Below, one piece after another: positions 10,621-21,597 of a stretch of 64,000 nucleotides of DNA. Made by a program: the position numbers and the translations under genes. The notes beneath the pieces are model-generated. The model worked only from the letters and a program-made list of their open reading frames with translations. It was not told the DNA's origin and ran no database searches. Source of the DNA: Symsagittifera roscoffensis (taxonomy: Eukaryota > Xenacoelomorpha > Acoela > Convolutidae); NCBI RefSeq assembly GCF_963678635.1, contig NC_087063.1, forward strand, positions 2,022,073 to 2,086,072, written 5' to 3'. Every line of letters begins with the position of its first letter. Position 1 is the stretch's first letter.

Positions 10621-13600
10621 AATGTAGTCGTTTCACATAGAACATTTTGGTTCCGTTTTTTGCAAAATTAAAACTCAAAGTAATAAATATTTAACCTAGA
10701 AACTAAAACTTAAACCAAATTAACTATTGTTTTCGTTATTGTTTCAAATTTTTTAATGGCCGTATTTGAGGTAATTTCTTTCTGTTCACTGTCAATTTTT
10801 GCAATAAATTATGAAATAATGAATTGTTCAAAAAAAAGTCAGGTTGATGAGAGTGGTTCAAATGCGCATATTCAGCAGCTGTTAAAAATCGTGAAAGCTT
10901 ATGAAGAAAAAAAAATTGTTCAAATTACGGGAGAAGTTTTGCCAATTATTCTGGAAACTCTGAAATTAAATGTTATTTTGAGCTTCTCCCGACAGTCTAA
11001 GCGACCGTCCTTATTGTTATAAGAATAAGAGAAGTAATTGCTTTTTTTTTGCAAATTAACTTTCCCGCAATGAAAATTCATGGAAAATAAACGATAAAAA
11101 CCGTTTCCAAGAGGTTCGCCTTATAATCAAGTAACATTTCAATTTGAGACCACTCAACCAGTTTTGATCCATAAGAAACCATTCTTTTTTTTTCAAAAAA
11201 AGTGTATCGATTATATTCCCTTGAAGTCGCTTATAATAGCAACTGTATCTTTTGTAAAATTCGCAACTGTATCTTTTCATCCGAACAATCCCGAAGCGTT
11301 AAAGCCGAGTCACTTCCTACTTTGACACCGAGCAAGTAGCTTTCCGCCACTAGACTTCGAAAAAACCTTAAATCCTCGAAAGCGCTACGCCCGAGCGCAA
11401 TCCTATGCAAATGCCATGTAGACTCGTTGGCTCCGTGAGTCTGTACCAACGCTTAACAAACGAGCGAATTAATTTTCTTCTCCAGAATCACACTTGAAAA
11501 CTGGAGATCTCGTTTGGATGATTGGTACAATCGCCATGAGGCCATTACCCGTTAGAGCTAGTCAATTCAATGAGCTACCGCAACGACGGCATAGCGCGGT
11601 CCGCCGTACGTAGATTGGCAATCGGCGTGTACACCTTCTAATCGCAAAACTCACACCCGTTCTCGCCCTTTTGGGGTCGGTGGATGTTAGCGCGTGTAAA
11701 CATAAGTCTGTTTTATACTGTAGTCGTTGCATATAGAGCTTTTTGGTTCCGTTTCTAGAAAAATTAATACTCAAAGTAAGAAAATTATTTAAACTTAGGA
11801 ACTAAAACTTAAACTAATTTAACTTGTGCTCCGGTTTTTGTTAAAATTTGTTTTTTGGCCGTAGTTGTTGAAATTTTGTTCAAATTAATTATTGCAATAA
11901 GATATGATTTAAAAAATTGTTCACAAAAAATTTCAAGTTGATGAGAATAGTTAAACGCGCATATTCCGCAGCTGTTGAAATTCAGGAAAACTTATGAATA
12001 AAAAATAATTGTTCGAATTACGGGGGAAATATTGCCAATTAGTCTAGAAACTTTGAAATTAAATGTTATTTTGAGCTTCTTCCGACAGTTTAAGCGACCG
12101 TCCTCATTGTTATAGGAATCAGAGAAGTAATTAAGATTTTTTTTGCTGATCAATTTACCCGCAATGAAAATTCATGGAAAATAGTGGATACAAATTGACT
12201 TTCGTGTTCAAGAAATTCGCCGTTATAATTAAGTAACATTTCACTTTCAGACCACTCAATTAGTTTTGATTCCTTAGAACCCACTTTTTCTAGAACCCTT
12301 ATAACCCATTCGATTATATGGATTGCAATCTGTACAAAGTTTCTGCAAGACATTTGTAAAATTCGCAACCGTATTCTCTCATCCGAACAATCTCAATGCG
12401 TTAAAGACGAATCACTTCCTACTTTGACACATTGCAAGTAGCTCTCCGCCACTAGATTTCGAGAAAAACTTAAATCATCGAAAGCTCTACGCCCGAGCGC
12501 AATCCTAACCAAATACCATCTGGACTCGTTGGCTCCGTGAGAATGTACCAACGCTTAACAAACGAGCCAAATAGTTTTCTTCTCCAGAATCACACTAAGA
12601 GCTAGTCAATTTAATGAATTACCACAACGACGTCATAGCGCTGTCCGCCGTATGTAGACTGGCAACCGGCGTGTACATCTGTCTATCGCAAAACTCACAC
12701 CGGTTCTGGCACTTTTGGGGGTGTAACATGTTAGAGCGGCTAACAATACGTCTGTTTTACAAATTAGCCGTTTCACATAAGTTTTTTTGGTTCCGTTTTT
12801 AGCAAAATTAAAACTCAAAGTAATAACTATTTAACCTAGAAACTAAAACTTAAACCAAATTAACTATTGTTTTTGTTATTGTTTCAAATTTTTTAATGGC
12901 CGTAGTTGAGGTAATTTATTTCTGTTCACTGTCAATTTTTGCAATAAATTATGAAATAATGAATTGTTCAAAAAAAAGTCAGGTTGATGAGAGTGGTTCA
13001 AATGCGCATATTCAGCAGCTGTTAAAAATCGTGAAAGCTTATGAAGAAAAAAAAATTGTTCAAATTACGGGAGAAGTTTTGCCAATTATTCTGGAAACTC
13101 TGAAATTAAATGTTATTTTGAGCTTCTCCCGACAGTCTAAGCGACCGTCCTTATTGTTATAAGAATAAGAGAAGTAATTGTTTTTTTTGCAAATTAACTT
13201 TCCCGCAATGAAAATTCATGGAAATTAAAGGATAAAAACCGTTTCCAAGAGGTTCGCCTTATAATCAAGTAACATTTCAATTTGAGACCACTCAACCAGT
13301 TTTGATCCATAAGAAACCATTCTTTTTTTTTCAAAAAAATTATATCGATTATATTCCCTTGAAGTCGCTTATAATAGCAACTGTATCTTTTGTTAAATTC
13401 GCAACTGTATCTTTTCATCCGAACAATCTCGAAGCGTTAAAGCCGAGTCACTTCCTACTTTGACACCGAGCAAGTAGCTCTCCGCCACTAGATTTCGAGA
13501 AAAACTTAAATCATCGAAAGCTCTACGCCCGAGCGCAATCCTAAGCAAATACCATCTGGACTCGTTGGCTCCGTGAGAATGTACCAACGCTTAACAAACG

Positions 13601-16250
13601 AGCCAAATAGTTTTCTTCTCCAGAATCACACTAAGAGCTAGTCAATTTAATGAATTACCACAACGACGTCATAGCGCTGTCCGGCGTATGTAGACTGGCA
13701 ATCGGCGTGTACACCTGTCTATCGCAAAACTCACACCGGTTCTGGCACTTTTGGGGGTGTAACATGTTAGAGCGGCTAACAATACGTCTGTTTTATAAAT
13801 TAGCCGTTTCACATAAATTTTTTTGGTTCCGTTTTTAGCAAAATTAAAACTCAAATTAATAAAACTATTTAACCTAGGAACTAAAACTTAAACTAAATTA
13901 ACTATTGTTTTTGTTATTGTTTCAATTTTCTTCTTGGCCGTAGTTGATGAAATTTCTTCCTGTTCAGTCTCAAAATTTTGCAACCAGTTTTGATAAATTG
14001 AAATGTTCACAAAAAAATTCAGGTTGATGAGAATGGTTAATTGCGCATATTCCACAGCTGTTTAAAATCGTGAAAGCTTATGAATAAAAAAGAAATAAAC
14101 GAAACACGGAGAAAAAATGCCAATTGTTCTGAAATTAAATGATCTTTTGAGTTTCTCACGATTGTTTAAGCGACCGTCTTTATTGTTATATGAATAGGGG
14201 AAGTATTTGTGATTTTTTTGTGCTGATCATTTTACCCGCAATGAAGTTTCATGGATTATGGTGGATAAAAATCGATTTTTTTGCTCAAGAAACTTGCCGT
14301 TATAATAGGGTAACATTTCACTTTGTGACCACTCAATCAATTTTAATCCATAAGAAACGGTTTTTTTTTCAAAAAAACTGTATCATTTATATTCCACTAA
14401 AATAGCTTATAATAGATTAAAATGGAATGCAATCTGTACAAAGTTTCTGCAAGATTTTTGTAAAATTCGCAACCGTATCCTCTCAACCGAACAACCTTGA
14501 AGCGTTAAAGACGAGTCACTTCTACTTTGACACCGTGCAGGTAGCTTTTCACCACTAGATTTCGACAAAAATTTTAAATAGTCGAAAGCGCTACGTCCGA
14601 GTGCAATCCTATGCAAATTCCATCTGGACTCGATAGCTCCGTGAGTGCGTACCAACGCTTAACAAACGAGCAATTTAGTTTTCTTCTCCAGAATTACACT
14701 TGAAAACTGGAGATCTTGTTTGGATGATTGGTACAAGAGACAAGAGGCCCGTATCCGTTAGCGCTAGTCAATTCAATGAACTGCCACAACGACGGCATAG
14801 CGCGGTCCGCCCAACGTAGATTGGCAACCGGCGTGTACACCTGTCTAATCGCAAAACTCATATCCGTTCTCGCTTTTTTGTGGGTGGAACATGTTAGCGC
14901 GGCTATCAATACGTCTGTTTTATAATGTAGTCGTTTCACATAGAAATTTTTGGTTACGTGTTTAGCAAAATTATTACTCAAAGTAAGAAAAATATTTAAT
15001 CTAGGAACTAAAACTTGAACTAAATTATCTCTTGTTTTTATTATTGTTTAAATTTTCTTCTTGGCCGTAGTTGATGAAATTTCTTTCTGTTCAGTCTCAA
15101 TTTATTGCAATAAGTTATGATATACTGAATTGTTCATAAAAATTCAGGTTGATGAGAATGGTTTAAATGCGCATATTTCGCAGCTGTTAAAAAACGTGAA
15201 AGCTTTTGAATAAAAAATAATTGTTTGAATTACGGTAGAAATTTTGCCAATTTTTCTGGAAACTCTGAAATTAAATGTTATTTTGAGCTTCTCCCGACAG
15301 TCTAAGCGACCGTCCCTATTGTTATTTAAGTGACTGTCCTTAATAATTGTGATTTTTTGTGCTCATCAATTTACCCGCAATGAAGTTTCATGGTTAATAA
15401 TGGATAAAACTCGATTTTCGTGTTCAAGAAATTTGCCGTTATAATCAAGTAACATTTCACTTTGGGACCACTCAATCAATTTTAATACATAAGAAATCAT
15501 TTTTTTCAACAAATTTCATCGATTATTTTCCAGTAAAATTGATTATAATAGATGATAATGGATTGCAATCAGTACAAAGTTTCTGCAAGATTTTTGTGAA
15601 ATTCGCAACCGTATCCTCTCATCCGAACAATCTCGAAGCGTTAACGCCGAATCACTTCCTATTTGACACCATGCAAGTAGCTTTCCGCCGCTAGGTTTCG
15701 AGAAAAACTTAAATCATCGAAAACGCTATCCCGAGCGCAATCCTACGCTTACCAATGCTTAATAAACAAGCGAAATAGTTTTCTTCTCCAGGGTCACATT
15801 TGAAAACTGGAGATCTCGTTTGGATGATTGATTACAACAGCCATGAGGCCATTACCCTTAGCGCCAGTCAAGTCAATGAGCTACGGCAACGACGACATAG
15901 CGCGGTCCGTCGTAAGTAGATTGGCAACCGGCTTGTACCCCTGTCCGATCGCGAAACTCACACCCGTTCTCGCCCTTTTGGGGTCGGAGGATGTTAGCGC
16001 GTGTAACCATAAGTCTGTTTTATATTGTAGTCGTTGCATATAGAGCTTCTTGGTTCCGTTTCTAGCAAAAATAATACTCAAAGTAAGAAAATTATTTAAA
16101 CTTAGAAACTAAAACTTGAACTAAATTAACTCTTGTTTCGGTTTCTGTTTAAATTTGTTTTTTGGCCGTAGTTGATGAGATTTTTTTCTGTTCTTTCTGG
16201 CCTGCTTAATCCCCAACTATTTTTTTTTTCATGTTCATGTTTACCCAATC
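10621..16250 (+). repeat. tandem array of BEL/Pao integrase-tail plus 3' non-coding units
   Basis: A marker from the integrase C-terminus (CCGAACAATCTCGAAGCGTT) recurs near 11281, 12383, 13419, 14487 and 15629, after the parental one at 10181. Spacings are about 1100, 1100, 1040, 1070 and 1140 bp. Each unit has ~450 bp of decayed integrase C-terminus (TGDLVWM, then R/K-P-I-A-K-L-T-P-V-L-A), then ~600 bp of AT-rich non-coding sequence starting near the GGCCGTAGTTGATG word (10756, 11853, 12896, 13934, 15062, 16160). Segments ~10600-11450 and ~12750-13590 are nearly identical, so some units duplicated more recently than others. The non-coding part may be LTR, but LTR ends were not proven. Confidence 0.75.
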
Positions 16251-16345
16251 CCCCAGTTTATTTTCATCTGTCTGCGTTAATTTTGCTCTAATTGAGAAAA
16301 AAAGAATTCTTCAGCTTAAGATTTTTCGGCTTAAGAACTTAACTG

Positions 16346-17921
16346 CTGACAAGTTTGGTGTCGGAGGTAGCGACTCGTATCCGGAACGAGGCCCGATCGA
16401 TTGTGAATTGGTATGATGCCCCCAACAGGGTGTATTATGTGAAACTGGAGATCACTCTTCAGACTGGCAGGCGAACATTTTGTGGAGGAAGTGTCATCAG
16501 TTCCCGATATGTCCTAACTGCAGCCCATTGTCTTGATGAAGCATGTCAGTAGAGTTTTCATTAGATTTGCGAGCTCTTCTCTAGTACGCCCCCCCCCCAC
16601 ATTTGAGTTTCAGTTTTGAAAAACTAATGTTACGTTGTCATAACGTAATGAAACTTTGCATGGTGAAACGAATTAGTTTTCACGAACAAATTGTATCTGC
16701 ATATGCCTTTTTGCTACATGATAACATGTAAGACAATTGAAATATGGAAAAATTGACATGTGGGGGGAAAATGACAAATGGTCGATTTTCGGGCTCATGT
16801 GCATGTGCTGGTAAAACGGTAAAAAGTGCCTTAATTTTTTTCTGATGAGTCAATTTTCTATTTTTTCGGGATCGTGAGCTCAAAAATTTAGTTACTTAGT
16901 TTCTAATATTTGACTCAATGATTCTCAAAAAAAAGTTAGAAATTTATCAGGATAGCACTTAGCAAGGTTGCAAATTTTCGTTAATATTGCACTATTTTTT
17001 CTTTGGGGTATCAATGGCTTACTTTTTGACGTGTTTTTTTTCAATGTCGTTCAAAAACACTGATTTTTATTTTTATTTTTGAGTAAGTCGTGACTAAAAA
17101 AGCTCGGCCGTTTTTTTAGATTTACCGAATTTCACAATGCATAAGTGCAATGATAGTTGCCTCAAGCTATGAAAATACGCGATTTGTTTTGTTTTAGATC
17201 GAGTCACAATGCTGGTCGGATATTTCACTGATACTTCTCGAAAGCAGAAAATAACAGGCATCCGAATGATTTTTCACAGAGAGTTCGTCGTTTCAAGACT
17301 TCAATATCATGAAAAGTGGCGTGGTGAACAAATCGGCAACTGTGAACAGATTTGTTCTTCATACTTTACAGCGTAACATCACGCATTTAGCCATAATAAC
17401 ACGTAAAACAAACATAAAACTCGGTAGTTTGAAATGTGGAACTGGAAAAGAGCCGTTTTTTTATACAATAAGCATTTTTTTTTCATTTCAACCATAACGA
17501 AGAATTAATCACAAATGATGTCGGCCTTGTTCAGCTGTGCCAGCCAATCAGAGGTCGCAGCATTCCACTGTGTACTAAATCATACAAGGATTCCTTCTAC
17601 TTGATGGTAGCCACAGGCTTGAGTTTGATCGATCCAGCGAGCAAAAAGAAGCCGACAGTACTACAGGAGACTGTTCTCGAGGAAACATACCACAACTGCA
17701 AACGTCCAACCAGCGAAGTGTGCATGAAACCGACTAGAAGTGGCAAACATAGCAGTATCTGCAAAGGAGATTCAGGGGGACCATTGGTAGTGCTCAGTCA
17801 CTTTGTTGATTCGAAATGCCTGTACGGAGTGTCAAGTTACGCGCCGAATAAATATTGCAGCGGCGAAAGCTACTTTGCTCGAGTTTCCTATTTTTATGAC
17901 TGGATTGAACAAAACATGTAG
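16346..17921 (+). pseudogene. chymotrypsin-like (S1) protease pseudogene, left copy
   Basis: Three exon remnants: 16346-16544, 17198-17315 and 17493-17921. They encode a secreted S1 protease almost identical to the copy at 21598-23669. The His57 context (VLTAAHC), the Asp102 context (NDVGLV) and the Ser195 context (GDSGGPLV) all survive. Four lesions are visible against the right copy. First, about 210 bp are missing from just after 16330, removing the promoter-proximal region, the ATG and most of the signal peptide; in frame, a TAA lies just before 16343. Second, the activation motif IVNG reads IVNW. Third, the exon 3 acceptor is TTTCAA instead of TTTCAG (17490-17491). Fourth, the AATAAA after the stop has become an A run. 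It does keep a usable exon 2 donor (GAAAA|GTGGCG, correct phase), which the right copy lacks. Confidence 0.85.
16588..16790 (+). repeat. dispersed ~190 bp repeat, copy in protease intron 1
   Basis: Starts at a poly-C tract followed by ACATTTGAGTTTCAGTTTTG, then CATAACGTAATGAAACTTTG, GAACAAATT, a CATA..TTACAT-like word and ACATGTAAGACAATTG. Further copies with the same order lie at ~17320-17455, 18150-18360, 18425-18640, 21890-22080, 23920-24130 and 24210-24400. There is no coding capacity. Confidence 0.55.
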
Positions 17922-18149
17922 AAAACTGACTAAAAAAACACCTTGTAACTAATTTGGTAGGAACAAACTATTATATTTTTAAGTTGCCGCCAGCATGAGT
18001 TGTCGCGTCAATGAGGTCAAATATTCGAAAACCACTCACATTGAGCGATACTGTTTTTTATTGCGCAAAGAGTGTTGAAACTGTCAATTGTCATAAAAAT
18101 CGGAAAAAATGAGTTTCAGCAGAGAAACAGTGATTGTTTTCCCGGCTCT
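17922..18149. other. 3' flank of protease pseudogene
   Basis: Non-coding sequence collinear with 23670-23915 in the right duplicate, with scattered substitutions and small indels. No gene recognised. Confidence 0.5.
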
Positions 18150-18640
18150 TTTGCACTCGCCTAACTTTGAATTTCGTTTTGAATAACTTTTTTTACTTGG
18201 TCATAAAATTGCAATGAAACTTGGACAACTAGCAACTGAGACCATATTCATGTTTCATACCTTACATTCTAACATTATGCGTTCAGCCATAGTTACATGT
18301 AAATCAACTATGAAAACAGAAAGTTCAAAAGGCGGGGGTAGAAAAGAGGCATTTTCATAAGCGAAACTTCAATTCTGAGCTTGTGTTGACAAAAACTTTA
18401 CGTCAAGTACTTCATACACACTTTTTGTTTTTTTCCCACATTTGAATTTCAATTTTAAAAACTTTTATAAGTCGCCACAAGGAAATGATGAAATAAAATT
18501 TTACACAGTGAACACAATAATTTTTGTGAACAGTTTTTTCCCTCATACATTACATCGTACATCACGCATTTAGCCGTAACACAGCTTAGAAAAACAGCTT
18601 AGAAAAGTTGAAATTTTTAATGTGGGGTTTGAAGAGGAAA
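18150..18640 (+). repeat. two tandem copies of the dispersed ~190 bp repeat
   Basis: Copies at ~18150-18360 and ~18425-18640 share the order ACTTTGAATTTC / GTCATAA..TGCAATGAAA / TTCATACCTTACAT / ATTATGCGTTCAGCCATAG / ACATGTAAA. Both are preserved in the right duplicate at 23920-24400, so they predate the segmental duplication. Confidence 0.55.
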
Positions 18641-19429
18641 ATAGCCATTTTTCCATATGTTCCTACATTTGAAAGTTTTATGAGCGCTTAAGGATTAGCT
18701 TTTTTTATTGAGGATAGTGCTTATATTTACAGAATCTGGTTAAACTGAATAAAATTCAAAACAGCTAGCTATATTCGATCGGCTGGTTGCGGAACCACCT
18801 GTGCAAAACTTATGTATCGACAAAAACCTTACAGATGTTTTTGTGCGGAATCCAAAGACATTTTGTATCATAATTATAGACTTGTCTCTGGATTCCATTG
18901 ACATACAGGCACTAAATTATGCGACACATAGTGCGCTGTTTGGCCACCTACTAAAAAAAATTATAGTTTTTGTTTCCTGCCATTAGCTTAACTTTTTTCA
19001 AGATTGTCTACACTCAAAGTTTACAACGACAAATAAAACATTTGTTTACAACGACTCAAAGTTAACAACGACAAAAATTGAAGTTTAATATGATTATCCC
19101 CTGTAATAAAATTTTAAGTTGGTTTTTAAGTGCATGAGTTATCTTTCACCGATCAAAAACAAAGTTTCCATGAAAATGAGAAATGCACCTAGATTGTTTT
19201 GCAACGTTTTTGTGTAACTGGATAAAGTTGAGAACAAGTACATTTTTGTACTTATTCATTACCAATACGTTAAAAGATTAAGTTCTTTACATTCACCTAA
19301 TCAGTTTCAAATAATTTTTATCTGACTTTCAAAACACTAAAAAAGGGTTTTTGGTTCATAAAACAGAAATTACCCTGTGGGAGAAAAGAAACAAAGGCTT
19401 CACTTTGATTTTTGCGACAGAAAAAAATA

Positions 19430-19667
19430 ACAATTTTCTGGCCCTTTTGGAAATTTAATTTTTTGAGAAACTTTTCTCAAAAAGGCTAGCCATACAATTT
19501 CCATTGCGTAGGAATTCTTTTACCAGCTTTTGTATACAGATAAAGTGTATGGAGTTGTATGCCTAGCTCTTTTGGGAAATTGAGTACAGCCCGCGAGCTA
19601 AATGATTCAATCGATTCATCAGTACAAAAGCCTAACAAATACTCAACAAGTGCTCCGTAGAAGTTAG
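19430..19667. other. unique spacer between duplication copies
   Basis: AT-rich sequence found only here. It lies between the end of the left duplicated block and the hairpin at 19668. No gene recognised. Confidence 0.4.
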
Positions 19668-19771
19668 AACATAGTTAAAAGATGGCCGCGGGAAAAAGAG
19701 CCCGGCCTGAGGGCACAAAGTGCCCGAGTGCGGCTCTTTTTCTCGAGACCATCTTCAACTATGTTCCAACT
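19668..19771. repeat. ~100 bp nearly perfect hairpin at the duplication junction
   Basis: Left arm words GAACATAGTT, AAGATGG and AAAAAGAGCC are mirrored by GGCTCTTTTT, CCATCTT and AACTATGTTC on the right. The loop itself is a smaller hairpin (GGGCACAAAGTGCCC). Only a few mismatches occur in arms of about 42 bases. It sits exactly between the unique spacer and the BEL/Pao-tail unit that starts the right copy of the segmental duplication. Confidence 0.8.
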
Positions 19772-21400
19772 GTTTAACAAACGAGCCAAATAGTTTTCTT
19801 CTCCAGAATCACACTAAGAGCTAGTCAATTTAATGAATTACCACAACGACGTCATAGCGCTGTCCGCCGTATGTAGACTGGCAACCGTCGTGTACACCTG
19901 TCTAATGGCAAAACTCACACCCGTTCTGGCACTTTTGGGGGTGTAACATGTTAGCGCGGCTAACAATACGTCTGTTTTACAAATTAGCCGTTTCACATAA
20001 ATTTTTTTGGGTTTGTGTTTAGCAAAATTAATACTCAAAATAAGAAAACTATTTAATCTAGGAACTAAAACTTGAACTAAATTAACTCTTGTTTTTATTA
20101 TTGTTTAAATTTTCTTCTTGGCCGTAGTTGATGAAACTTCTTTCTGTTCAGTCTCAATTTATCGCAATAAATTATGATTTACTGAATTGTTCAAAAAAAT
20201 TCAGGTTGATGAGAATGGTTTAAATGCGCATATTTCGCAGCTGTTAAAAATCGTGAAAGCTTATGAATAAAAAATAATTGTTTGAATTACGGGGGAAATT
20301 TTGCCAATTTTTCTGGAAACTCTGAATGTGAATGTTATTTTGAGCTTCTCCCGACAGTCTAAGCGACCGTCCCTATTGTTTATTAGGTGACCGTCCTTAA
20401 TAATTGTGATTTTTTGTGCTGATCAATTTACCCGCAATGAAGTTTCATGGTTAATAATGGATAAAACTCAATTTTCGTGTTCAAGAAATTTGCCGTTATA
20501 ATCAAGTAACAGTTCACTTTGGGACCACTCAATCAGTTTTAATACATAAAAAATCATTTTTTTCAACAAATTTCATCGATTAATTTCCATTAAAATTGAT
20601 CATAATAGATGATAATGGATTGCAATCTGTACAAATTTCTGCAAGATTTTTGTGAAATTCGCAACCGTATCCTCTCATCCGAACAATCTCGAAGCGGTAA
20701 CGCCGAATCACTTCCTACTTTGACACCATGCAAGTAGCTTTCCGCCGCTAGCTTTCGATAAAAACTTAAATCATCGAAAACGCTATCCCGAGCGCAATCC
20801 TATGCAAATGCCATCTGGACTTGTTGGCTCCGTAAGAACGTACCAACGCTTAATAAACAAGCGAAATAGTTTTCTTCTCCAGGGTCACATTTGAAAACTG
20901 GAGATCTCGTTTGGATGATTGAGGACAACAACCATGAGGCCATTACCCTTAGCGCCAGTCAAGTCAATGAACTACGGCAACGACGACATAGCGCGGTCCG
21001 TCGTAAGTAGATTGGCAACCGCCTTGTACCCCTGTCCGATCGCGAAACTCACACCCGTTCTCGCCCTTTTGGGGTAGGAGGATGTTAGCGCGTGTAACCA
21101 TAAGTCTGTTTTATTTTGTAGTCGTTGCATACAGAGCTTTTTGGTTCCGTTTCTAGCAAAATTAATACTCAAAGTAAGAAAATTATTTAAACACTTAGAA
21201 ACTAAAACTTGAACTAAATTAACTCTTGTTTCGGTTTCTGTTTAAATTTGTTTTTTGGCCGTAGTTGATGAGATTTCTTTCTGTTCTTTCTGGCCTGCTT
21301 AATCCCCAACTATTCTTTTTTTCATGTTCACCCAATCCCCCAGTTTATTTTCATCTGTCTGCGTTAATTTTGCTCTAATTGAGAAAAAAAGAATTCTTCA
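19772..21400 (+). repeat. BEL/Pao-tail units preceding the right protease copy
   Basis: One unit truncated at its 5' side (from TTTAACAAACGAGCCAAATAG at 19772, matching 12554 and 13588) and one fuller unit with the integrase marker at about 20680. They carry the same RPIAKLT-type C-terminal remnants and GGCCGTAGTTGATG words (20116, 21256) as the main array. They are part of the duplicated block. Confidence 0.7.
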
Positions 21401-21597
21401 GCTTAAGATTTTTCGCTCTTTTTTTTTTGGAAAAAGTCACAAGTCAGATTGAGTGTAATCACTGGAAATTCATTCACCGCCAAAATTTGACCAAATGACC
21501 CAGGCAGTAGAATTACCATTAGCTGACAATTTTGTTACCATTAGCAACAAAAACGGCTGCTTTAAACATACTCTTTGAAAGCTTTTTTTTGTCCATA

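Larger units (their letters stand above)
15000..19425. repeat. segmental duplication, left copy
   Basis: From within the last BEL/Pao-tail units through the protease pseudogene to about 19425, this block matches 20050-25192 in the same order. The similarity ends where GATTTTTGCGAC is followed by unrelated sequence (19425 versus 25188). The exact left limit is blurred because both sides are BEL/Pao-tail repeats. Confidence 0.7.
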
